Positions 7,307 to 13,965 of a stretch of 18,286 nt of DNA are shown piece by piece. The notes beneath the pieces were generated by a model that saw only the letters and a list, made by a program, of their open reading frames with translations, made no database searches and was not told where the DNA came from. The translations under genes and the position numbers were made by a program. The first letter of the stretch is position 1. The number at the start of each line of letters is the position of its first letter. This stretch comes from Pelotomaculum sp. UBA5255 (GTDB lineage Bacteria > Bacillota > Desulfotomaculia > Desulfotomaculales > Pelotomaculaceae): assembly GCA_002408725.1 (NCBI GenBank), contig DHTR01000090.1:1957-20242 (forward strand), read 5' to 3'.

Positions 7307-8059
7307 ATGCCATATTTTTGCTGCCAGGATAAAAATATCTTTTACAGGGATGAAGGTAAAGGGCAGACAATACTACTACTGCCCGGTAATACCTCTTCTT
7401 CGTCTATTCACGATGCGGAAATAGAGTTTTTTTCAAAGCAGTACCGGGTGATCTGCCCTGATTACCCCGGGTACGGAAAATCAGACAGGGTCGAGGGTTT
7501 TCCCGTTGATTTCTGGTGGCATAACGCTGAGATATGCGTGCAGTTGATGCGGTCTTTGCAGGTTGGCGACTTTATTGTCATCGGTACCAGCGGCGGTGGT
7601 ATGATTGCACTCAACGTGGCAATTATGTCCCGCGGTTCGGTTAAATGTGTTATTGCCGACAGCATACCGGGAGAGTTCCCCAGCGAAGACGATATTGAGC
7701 TTGTGATGAATGAGCGAAAGCGTTTAACAGAAGGTCAAATTCTTTTCTGGACCAGGGCGCACGGAGAAGACTGGCGGGACGTGGTCAGGCTTGACACAAT
7801 GCTCATCGTAGATAATGCGAAAAGAGGAGAGAGCTTTTATAAAGGCAGGTTGGGTGAAATTAAATGCCCGGTTTTACTGACAGGCAGCCTGGCAGATGAT
7901 CTGGTTGTTAATATTGAAGCCGGTATTGCTAATATTGCCAGGCAAATCTCAATGTCAAAAGTTGTGTTCTTCCCTGCCGGGGGGCACACCTTGATGTTGA
8001 GCAGGCCTAAAGCGTTTCGAACCGAAGTCATACATTTTATTGAAAAAATTAACACATAG
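7307..8059 (+). CDS. alpha/beta-fold hydrolase
   Basis: A 250-residue cytosolic enzyme. ATG 7307 is preferred over GTG 7298 because CGAGGTG (about 7292-7298) is the ribosome-binding site. Family features in order: oxyanion-loop region LLLPGN (23-28), DYPGYGKSD (52-60), nucleophile elbow IGTSGGG with Ser95, acid region TGSLADD and catalytic His in AGGHTLML near the C-terminus. The length is typical for the family. No signal peptide or membrane segment is present. The substrate is unknown. It starts 20 bases after the HepI-like gene, so it is probably the third gene of that operon, although a functional link is not evident. It ends next to a REP-like hairpin. Confidence 0.85.
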   Translation: MPYFCCQDKNIFYRDEGKGQTILLLPGNTSSSSIHDAEIEFFSKQYRVICPDYPGYGKSDRVEGFPVDFWWHNAEICVQLMRSLQVGDFIVIGTSGGGMIALNVAIMSRGSVKCVIADSIPGEFPSEDDIELVMNERKRLTEGQILFWTRAHGEDWRDVVRLDTMLIVDNAKRGESFYKGRLGEIKCPVLLTGSLADDLVVNIEAGIANIARQISMSKVVFFPAGGHTLMLSRPKAFRTEVIHFIEKINT

Positions 8060-8072
8060 AGGGAAATGCCGT

Positions 8073-8141
8073 GGGGTGTCGAGGGGACGGGGGTGTTGAC
8101 ACCATGTTAGGGTGTCAGCAACCCCGTCCCCTTGACACCCC
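8073..8141. repeat. REP-like 69-bp long hairpin between convergent genes
   Basis: The arms 8073-8103 and 8111-8141 are inverted repeats of 31 bases with one mismatch and two G-T wobbles around a 7-base loop (ATGTTAG). The outer sequence is GGGGTGTC-AGGGGACGGGG and the inner is TGACACC. GC-rich 'ggggacgg...gacacc' palindromes are scattered through genomes of Peptococcaceae-like clostridia (from memory), often with IS200-like/RAYT transposases; none is in this window. No T-run follows on either strand, but so strong a hairpin could still protect the 3' ends of both convergent transcripts. Confidence 0.75.
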
Positions 8142-8173
8142 GTAAAGGGTAAGTCTATATTTCCTTGTCCCTC

Positions 8174-9007
8174 TTAAGATGAATGGGCTACGTAACGATT
8201 ATGCATAAAAATCCCGATATTAACCAGGAATAGAACAATAAAGCCGGCTAGTCCGGTGACCCCGACTGTTAAATCATTCCCTCCTTTAAGCACCATTATT
8301 GCCAGACCTGCAGTGCCGTTCAACGTACCGTGGGCAATGGCCGCGGCAATCACAGACTTTGCCCTGAGCCGGATATAACTAAAAATTGGCGAGATCAGCA
8401 GCGTAAAAACTATCATCATAAATACACCCGCAACAGGGTGCTGGGGGTAGTTGTGCCCCTGAAGAATAATCGGCGCATGCCATACTCCCCAGACCAGGCC
8501 GATTAGCGCTGAAGACTTCCAGAAACCCAGGAAGCCGAGCTCTTTTTGGAGAAAGCCCCGCCATCCCAACTCCTCGCCGAAGCCGGCAACAGCGTTAACC
8601 GTGACGCCTGCGATGAGCCCCTGGAGCAGGCCAAGCCAGATTGGGTGCACCGATAAGGCTGCAGTCTCGCTTTCCATTTGCTGCAATTGCTCGGGCGTGA
8701 GCGTATCTTTGAACAACTCCATCATCCCGGCCATTTCCGGAGAGTATTGAACACCAGGGAAAAGCAGGCTGATACCCATGGTGGCAAAAGCAACGATTGG
8801 AGGCAAGAGCCAGGCTATTATAAACCAGCGGTTCAGCTTAAAAGAGATACCCAGCGGCCCCTTTACCGGTTCTTTGTAAATCAGTTTCTGGACCACGATG
8901 GCAACAATCATCGGGATGAACATGTAAAAAAGAGAAATTATGAAAGAGCCGGGCGAAACCCATTTTCCACCGAAAGCGAAGTATAGAAAGACCATCAGGT
9001 AATTCAA
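8174..9007 (-). CDS. CPBP intramembrane protease (CAAX protease family), 5' end disrupted
   Basis: A polytopic membrane protein, 277 residues from TTG 9007. The CPBP/Abi motifs are intact: EELGWRG (Glu145, Glu146, Arg150), VWGVWHAP (His177) and HGTLN (His226, Asn230), which form the metal-dependent active site within membrane helices. Family members cleave membrane-embedded or prenylated substrates or protect against bacteriocins; the role here is unknown. TTG 9007 has no ribosome-binding site. Coding sense continues upstream in the same frame to a well-placed ATG at 9058, but codon 7 of that longer frame is TAG. The annotated start is therefore only the first usable one, and the gene may be expressed poorly or not at all. 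It converges with the hydrolase gene. Confidence 0.8.
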   Translation of the reverse strand: MNYLMVFLYFAFGGKWVSPGSFIISLFYMFIPMIVAIVVQKLIYKEPVKGPLGISFKLNRWFIIAWLLPPIVAFATMGISLLFPGVQYSPEMAGMMELFKDTLTPEQLQQMESETAALSVHPIWLGLLQGLIAGVTVNAVAGFGEELGWRGFLQKELGFLGFWKSSALIGLVWGVWHAPIILQGHNYPQHPVAGVFMMIVFTLLISPIFSYIRLRAKSVIAAAIAHGTLNGTAGLAIMVLKGGNDLTVGVTGLAGFIVLFLVNIGIFMHNRYVAHSS

Positions 9008-9058
9008 GAAAAAAGTCAGGATGATAAATACTAAGGCCTATTGAACGTTTTTAGACAT
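9008..9058 (-). other. original 5' end of the CPBP protease gene, with in-frame amber codon
   Basis: On the minus strand AAGGAGGGGG (9073-9064) lies 5 bases before ATG 9058. Translation gives MSKNVQ, TAG (9040-9038), then ALVFIILTFF, which flows directly into NYLMVFLYFAF of the gene. That restored N-terminus is a normal first membrane helix. TAG is the ordinary stop of several genes here (ends at 1502, 2357, 2912, 8059, 11725, 13876), so readthrough as pyrrolysine is unlikely. A nonsense mutation or a sequencing error is the simplest reading. Confidence 0.75.
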
Positions 9059-9231
9059 TGTTTCCCCCTCCTTCTTAAAGTATATCCTTACCACCCTTAA
9101 AAGTGTCGTTCGAAAAGCTGTTATGCTATTTCCCCGTTTATTTTAATCAAAATTAGTTATAAAAGGCAAGCGAAATGTCCTGTGTGACATAATGTGTTAA
9201 GATGGAAGGGAGTAATCTGAGGAGGATGTTT

Positions 9232-9313
9232 ATGGCAAGACAGGAATGCGTAGAGAAAAGCCTTAGAAGAAGTACTGGCGCGTGAAAATGACTATACGGA
9301 AAAGCTTTACAAG
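9232..9313 (+). pseudogene. frameshifted 5' end of the HEAT-glycosyltransferase gene
   Basis: GAGGAGG (9219-9225) precedes ATG 9232, giving MARQECVEK. The frame then runs into a TGA at 9283-9285. One base removed from the AAAA run at 9256-9259 gives MARQECVEK-ALEEVLAREN-DYTEKLYK, which continues without a break into the gene at 9314. This indicates a one-base insertion in a homopolymer. The slip needed is +1; a -1 slip on the A run would give the wrong frame, so programmed -1 frameshifting does not explain it. Confidence 0.78.
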
Positions 9314-11725
9314 GTGAATGCCCTGGCAGAACATGGTAACAGCAGGTCCATTCCAACTATAGTTGACACACTCTATGGTTCACCCGGATGGTACCAGGAC
9401 AAGGTCCAGGTTTTGTTGGGTGGTTTTGGGCATGACTTTTACCGGTTCCTGCCCCAAATAATCAACAGGCAAGAGCGCGAAATACAGGCGCTGGTCATTT
9501 ATTTTGCGTCTTTTTATATAGCGGACGATCTGAAAAGCTACCTGGTTGAAAGATTTGAATATATGGATAAGGATATCGCTTATGCGGCGCTTGAAGCCTT
9601 CGCCAGGCTTTATCACCAGGAGTTGAGCAATGAAAAGTATCTGACCAGTCCCGATTTAATAATCCGCAATAAAGCCGTCAAATCCCTGTCGCATATAAAC
9701 ACAAAAGAAAACCTGTTTCGCTTGCTAAAACTGCTGGAAGATCGGCAAGTGGAAGAACATGCTGTTTATGCCATTTCCACTATCCTGAGAAATGAGCCGA
9801 GGTATTTCCAACTGATAGTTGACAGATTTCATGCTGAAAAAGACGACAGAATAAAAAAATCCCTGGCCTTAGTATTATCCAGTAGAATCGAATATTTCTT
9901 AACAAAGCTGCTGTCTGGAGACAGGGAGTTGGTAGCACAACTTGTGATGGAAGTGCTGCAGATAGGCAAATTCAACGGAGTCGTTGGTTTCCTAAACAAA
10001 AATAGGAATGTTGAATTAGAGAATGAAATTGTCGCTATACTGAAGAGGCTTATAGTTCGTGATAATAATCTCAAGAGGGAGTTTTATACCTATTTAAATG
10101 ACCGGATCCGTAAAAAACTGGGTGGCGAAAAGATTGTTCCTGAAGCGCCCGCAAGGGAAGGAAAAACAGAAAAGAAGAAAATTACTTTGCTCTATGTTCT
10201 GTTGTTTTGCTCAGTGTTAATATTTCCGGTTATTTATTACCTGCGGCACTTGAGTGTGGCTAAGCTTTCTATAATTGATCATCTAAGAGCTTATAGTATT
10301 GATTTTAACTACCTACCGGTATATTATTCCTTTTCAGCTAACTTAATTTATATGTTAATCCTGATCCTTTCGCTTTTTGGTTTTTACAAGCAGGCAAGGT
10401 GCTGGCATAACAAAAGGACAGATTTTTTGTTCAAGACCAGGATTCTTCCCTCCGTTTCGATAATAGCGCCCGCATATAATGAAGCAGGCACAATTATCGA
10501 AAGCTCGAACTCTCTGCTGAACTTAAAATACCCTGATTATGAATTAATCATTGTAAATGATGGATCAAGGGATGGAACTCTGAATAAGCTAATTAGTTAC
10601 TATGAACTGGAAAAAATAGACGCAATTATCGGTGGGCAACTGAAGACCATGCCGGTAAACGGAGTTTACAAAAACCGCTATTTGCCAAAGCTCACTGTGA
10701 TAGATAAGGTTAATGGCGGGAAAGCGGATGCCCTTAATACTGGAATTAATATTTCTAAAAATGATTTTATCTGCAGCATTGACGCTGATTCCTTGCTGGA
10801 GCCCGATGCCCTTCTTAAAGCTTCTTCTCTTTTACTCGATTCGAAAGAAGAACTTATTGCAGCCGGAGGAAACGTGTTGCCGATAAACGGGTGCACTGTC
10901 AAAAAAGGGCTGATTACTAAAACCAGGATACCTGAAAGCAACATCGCCAAACTGCAAATGATTGAATATTTGAGAGCGTTTATGGCAGGCCGGATGGGGT
11001 GGGCATATATCAACTGCCTTTTAATAATATCCGGAGCCTTCGGTCTCTTCAAAAAAGACAGGCTCATCCAGATTGGCGGCTACCTTACAGTTAGCGAGCG
11101 CTACCACAAGGATACCGTAGGGGAAGATATGGAACTTATAGTAAGGCTCAGACGTTATATGCGGGAAAAACGTTTGCTCTATAAGGTTGAATACGCCCAT
11201 AACGCCAACTGCTGGACCGAGGTCCCGGAAGCTTTTAGCATTTTAAGCCGGCAAAGGGACCGGTGGCAGAGAGGCCTGATCGATGTAATTACCTTTCACA
11301 AAAAAATGCTTTTTAATCCGGGATATGGCAGAGTGGGGCTGATCTCTTTTCCGTACTTCTTTATCTTTGAGATGATCGGGCCGCTGGTAGAGTTCCAGGG
11401 TTACGTTATGGTTGTTCTGGCCGCATTACTGGGCTTAATAAATGAATCTTTGGCGCTCATGCTATTCATTACCAATATCTTAATGGGAATATTGATCTCA
11501 ACAGCCTCACTACTATACGCGGAAAGAGAGGTTGTTAACTTTAAAATCAAGGAAACTTTCCTACTCATCTTTTTTGCTTTTATCGAAAACTTTGGATTCA
11601 GGCAAATCATCAGTTTCTTTCGCGTCATGGGGTACATTAGTTCTCTGACAAAGTCTAAGGGCTGGGGTAAAATGGAGAGAAGAGGTTTCCAGGTTGGCGC
11701 AAAGCAGTCCACGCCGGCGCAGTAG
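9314..11725 (+). CDS. membrane family-2 glycosyltransferase with N-terminal HEAT-repeat region
   Basis: 803 residues are open from GTG 9314, but this start has no RBS and the true N-terminus lies 27 codons upstream across a frameshift (see 9232-9313). Residues 1-~270 form helical repeats of HEAT/armadillo type (YAALEAFARL, IIRNKAVKSLSHI, HAVYAISTIL). Two membrane segments follow (about 291-310 and 336-358). The GT2 catalytic domain spans ~380-660: IIAPAYNEAGTI, VNDGS (near 415), DAD (490-492), GED (603-605) and QRDRW (647-651), the complete set for a processive BcsA/HasA/PgaC-like synthase. Three or four C-terminal membrane segments finish it. Such enzymes polymerise and export a sugar polymer from UDP-sugars. 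The product is unknown, and no partner gene (PilZ, IcaB-like) is nearby. Confidence 0.85.
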   Translation: MNALAEHGNSRSIPTIVDTLYGSPGWYQDKVQVLLGGFGHDFYRFLPQIINRQEREIQALVIYFASFYIADDLKSYLVERFEYMDKDIAYAALEAFARLYHQELSNEKYLTSPDLIIRNKAVKSLSHINTKENLFRLLKLLEDRQVEEHAVYAISTILRNEPRYFQLIVDRFHAEKDDRIKKSLALVLSSRIEYFLTKLLSGDRELVAQLVMEVLQIGKFNGVVGFLNKNRNVELENEIVAILKRLIVRDNNLKREFYTYLNDRIRKKLGGEKIVPEAPAREGKTEKKKITLLYVLLFCSVLIFPVIYYLRHLSVAKLSIIDHLRAYSIDFNYLPVYYSFSANLIYMLILILSLFGFYKQARCWHNKRTDFLFKTRILPSVSIIAPAYNEAGTIIESSNSLLNLKYPDYELIIVNDGSRDGTLNKLISYYELEKIDAIIGGQLKTMPVNGVYKNRYLPKLTVIDKVNGGKADALNTGINISKNDFICSIDADSLLEPDALLKASSLLLDSKEELIAAGGNVLPINGCTVKKGLITKTRIPESNIAKLQMIEYLRAFMAGRMGWAYINCLLIISGAFGLFKKDRLIQIGGYLTVSERYHKDTVGEDMELIVRLRRYMREKRLLYKVEYAHNANCWTEVPEAFSILSRQRDRWQRGLIDVITFHKKMLFNPGYGRVGLISFPYFFIFEMIGPLVEFQGYVMVVLAALLGLINESLALMLFITNILMGILISTASLLYAEREVVNFKIKETFLLIFFAFIENFGFRQIISFFRVMGYISSLTKSKGWGKMERRGFQVGAKQSTPAQ

Positions 11726-11733
11726 ATATCAGT

Positions 11734-11859
11734 TTAGAGAGAGCAATCAAAATATCTGGCGTAATATACAATTCCGGCAGCATCGCAATCTCCCCAGCGG
11801 ACCTCCATTTCCCGCTCACAGGCGATACTCCCGCCGTTTTCAATTAATTTATTTTGCAT
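11734..11859 (-). pseudogene. truncated YbgC/4-hydroxybenzoyl-CoA thioesterase-like gene remnant
   Basis: Reading the minus strand from ATG 11859 gives 41 residues and a TAA at 11736-11734. The stretch EVRWGDCDAAGIVYYARYFD is the N-terminal signature of the hotdog-fold YbgC/4HBT acyl-CoA thioesterases, with the Asp at the catalytic position (usual WGDxDAxGxVYYxxYF). Family members are about 130-150 residues; here the similarity stops after YFD, just where the 3' end of the glycosyltransferase gene begins. The rest of the gene is not found on the adjoining DNA. It is a deletion or insertion junction at about 11737-11745. Confidence 0.8.
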
Positions 11860-12108
11860 AATTAATCACTCAATCTTTCATATAATCGCTTCACAATGAA
11901 GAGGAATTAGCTGTTGTAAGACATTTTTCCATTAAAATAACAATAATTACACTTCCAATTTTAATATTAATTATCTGTAATTACAAGTTGGGATATGCTT
12001 TACCAGCCTCAATCTCCAAAAAATGACCTGAGGACCCGTAGCTCATCTGTCAAGTAAAATATTCCTCTGAGGCAGACCTATGCTAAGGGATATGCCGTCA
12101 TTTATTTA
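11860..12108. other. AT-rich spacer without recognised genes
   Basis: No ORF with a credible start or family is seen on either strand. The segment is AT-rich with homopolymer runs, and includes a short CCTCA/TGAGG inverted repeat near 12007-12035. It precedes the opuA promoter. Confidence 0.5.
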
Positions 12109-12137
12109 TTGCAACCGACAACTTTATATTGTATAAT
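12109..12137 (+). promoter_or_regulatory. sigma-A promoter of the opuA operon, with overlapping inverted repeat
   Basis: TTGCAA (12109-12114), a 17-base spacer and a consensus TATAAT (12132-12137) place transcription start near 12144, about 45 bases before the riboswitch. ACAACTT (12118-12124) and AAGTTGT (12138-12144) form an inverted repeat that brackets the -10 box, a position where a repressor could act. Confidence 0.8.
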
Positions 12138-12188
12138 AAGTTGTAGGCAAACTTTAGCATTTTATGCATATAACTTCATAATGTAATA

Positions 12189-12347
12189 TTCGCCGCTAAA
12201 TTCTCCATTAGGGGAAGCGGGGGAACCAAATACCGGGGTGAATCCCATATGTTCTTAGTCGCACGACTCTGTAGTCCGACGACTTAAATGGGTAGGGTTA
12301 ACTTTCGACCCGAATCCGTCAGCTAACTTCGTAAGCGTTGAAAGGAA
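12189..12347 (+). ncRNA. c-di-AMP riboswitch (ydaO/yuaA class)
   Basis: The aptamer core is recognisable by eye: GGGGAAGCGGGGGAACCAAA (12211-12230), CCGGGGTGAATCC (12233-12245), then TTTCGACCCGAATCCGTCAG (12303-12322) and CTAACTTCGTAAGCGTTGAA (12323-12342). These are the conserved blocks of the ydaO-yuaA RNA. A variable arm between the blocks folds as CCCAT...TAGTCG / CGAC...ATGGG (12244-12292). The class binds c-di-AMP and generally switches genes off; established targets include potassium and osmoprotectant uptake and wall hydrolases. Here it leads an osmoprotectant ABC operon. AAAGGAAG (12341-12348) can also pair with CTTCCTTT (12383-12390), probably part of the expression platform. Confidence 0.93.
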
Positions 12348-12401
12348 GAATAATCAGGCATGGGCATCACAATGCCGGCTAGCTTCCTTTGCGCTTTTTC
12401 G

Positions 12402-12427
12402 CCCCAGAGCTGTCTTGGGGTTTTTTT
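12402..12427 (+). terminator. intrinsic terminator of the riboswitch expression platform
   Basis: CCCCAGA (12402-12408) pairs with TCTTGGGG (12413-12420) with one bulged T and a GCTG loop, followed by seven Ts (12421-12427). It sits 55 bases after the aptamer and about 260 bases before the first gene, so ligand binding can stop transcription before opuAA. Confidence 0.88.
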
Positions 12428-12688
12428 ATTCGAAAATATCTTCATAATCAAGTCCTGGGAAAATAACCGGCTTTTAGTTAACGGCATGAGAATAGGTTAG
12501 AATCAGAAATGGCAATATAAAATCAAGTTATAGAGCCAAGTATGGCTACCAAACACTTGACGGGGACTTTCACTTACACGAGATTTTCACACTCCTCTTG
12601 CTCTAATTATTGAGGGGAGGTGGCTTATTCGCTTTTTTAATCTCGCAGATCTTAAGCTTAACCAGCACTTATGAAAAAGAGGGTGTAT
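12428..12688 (+). other. untranslated leader between terminator and opuAA
   Basis: About 260 bases without an ORF of note. A small hairpin AGCCA/TGGCT lies near 12535-12548, and CTCCTC/GAGGGGAG (about 12593-12620) could form a second stem, but its T-run is displaced. A TTGACG near 12557 has no matching -10 box, so I do not call a second promoter. Confidence 0.45.
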
Positions 12689-13876
12689 ATGGCAGAAAAA
12701 ATAATACTTCAGGACCTTATCAAAGTTTTTGGTGAGCATCCTGAAAAGGCTATCCACTTGTTAAATGAGGGATACTCTAAAGCAGAGATTCAGGCAAAAA
12801 CCGGACAGACCGTAGGGGTTAATAAAGTCAGTTTTTCCGTGCAGCAGGGCGAGATATTTGTTGTGATGGGTCTTTCAGGCAGCGGGAAGTCTACCGTCCT
12901 GCGTTGCATTAACCGTTTGATCAAACCTACTGACGGACAAGTATTAATTGATGGAGAGGACATCGTTGCTGCCAATGCGAAATGCCTGAGGGAAATCAGA
13001 CGAAAAAAAGTGAGCATGGTTTTTCAACGCTTTGCCCTGTTCCCACATCGAACGATCCTGGATAATGTTGCCTACGGGTTGGAAGTCCAGGGAGTGGATA
13101 AGGAAACCAGGTATGGCAAGACCCGGGAAATGCTGGAAATTGTTGGCTTGCGGGAGTGGGCTGACTCTTATCCCGAACAGCTAAGCGGAGGAATGCAGCA
13201 GCGTGTAGGACTGGCGCGCGCCCTGGTCTCCGATCCTGATATTCTCCTCATGGACGAAGCTTTCAGTGCGCTTGATCCTTTGATCAGGCGCGAGATGCAA
13301 AATGAACTGCTGGCCTTGCATAGTAAATTTAACAAAACTATTATTTTCGTAACTCATGATCTGGATGAGGCTCTAAAAATCGGGGATCGTATTGCCCTCA
13401 TGAAGGACGGGGCAATCATCCAAATTGGCACCCCTGAAGAAATTCTCACCAAACCGGCAGATGAATACGTTGCAAAATTTATTGAAGACGTGGATATGAC
13501 CAAAGTATTGGTGGCAGAAGGAATAATGAAGAAAGCGGAAACCATTTCTCTTAAAGACGGTCCGCGGGTTGCTTTGCGACGGATGCGGGAATTGGGTATA
13601 TCGAGTATTTTTGTGCTTGACCGGGAACGCAAGCTGGTAGGGATGGTTGCGGCAGATGATGCCTGGCAAGCGGTAAATGAAGATAAGAGAGCCGACCTAA
13701 GTCAAATCATACGCCACGATTTCCCAGTTGCCGCCCCTGGTACGCCTCTAAATGGACTTATTTCACTCCTCGCGGAGACAAAATTCCCCGTAGCTGTAGT
13801 GGACGAGCAGAACAAACTGTCAGGGATAGTCGTGCGGGGGACCTTGCTGGCGGCTCTAGCCAAAAAAGGAGATTAG
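12689..13876 (+). CDS. opuAA: glycine betaine/proline ABC transporter ATP-binding protein
   Basis: A 395-residue ATPase. ATG 12689 is chosen over ATG 12671 because AGAGGG (12678-12683) lies 5 bases before it; the longer start has no site. Motifs: Walker A GLSGSGKST (61-69), Q-loop VFQRFALFPH, signature LSGGMQQR (165-172), Walker B ILLMDE (185-190) and H-loop His223. The N-terminal LIKVFGEHPEKAIHLLNEGYS is the ProV/OpuAA-type extension before the ATPase core. Residues ~275-395 form a pair of CBS domains, which in OpuA proteins sense ionic strength and bind c-di-AMP. That would let the same nucleotide act on both transcript and protein, although binding in this copy is inferred. It is the first gene of the riboswitch-controlled operon. 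Confidence 0.93.
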   Translation: MAEKIILQDLIKVFGEHPEKAIHLLNEGYSKAEIQAKTGQTVGVNKVSFSVQQGEIFVVMGLSGSGKSTVLRCINRLIKPTDGQVLIDGEDIVAANAKCLREIRRKKVSMVFQRFALFPHRTILDNVAYGLEVQGVDKETRYGKTREMLEIVGLREWADSYPEQLSGGMQQRVGLARALVSDPDILLMDEAFSALDPLIRREMQNELLALHSKFNKTIIFVTHDLDEALKIGDRIALMKDGAIIQIGTPEEILTKPADEYVAKFIEDVDMTKVLVAEGIMKKAETISLKDGPRVALRRMRELGISSIFVLDRERKLVGMVAADDAWQAVNEDKRADLSQIIRHDFPVAAPGTPLNGLISLLAETKFPVAVVDEQNKLSGIVVRGTLLAALAKKGD

Positions 13877-13965
13877 CATCCTTGCAAAGGATCCAAAACG
13901 TCCGCCTCCGGCGGGCAGCATTAAACTTTGACAAGGAATGCAATAAATATAAACGGAGGTTTACA

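Noticed and set aside
9038..9040. Pyrrolysine (amber recoding) in the CPBP protease
   Set aside because: TAG ends many intact genes in this window, the codon sits at position 7 of a protease that needs no such residue, and no pyl gene is visible.
9256..9260. Programmed -1 frameshift site at AAAAG
   Set aside because: The frame of the glycosyltransferase body is reached by skipping one base (+1), not by slipping back one, and the run is too short for a classical slippery heptamer.
12551..12590. A second promoter (TTGACG near 12557) directly before opuAA
   Set aside because: No acceptable -10 hexamer lies 16-18 bases downstream.
13882..13965. Longer N-terminus for the substrate-binding protein (start at 13882)
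   Set aside because: It would place 28 charged residues before the lipoprotein signal peptide and has no RBS, while ATG 13966 has CGGAGG in place.
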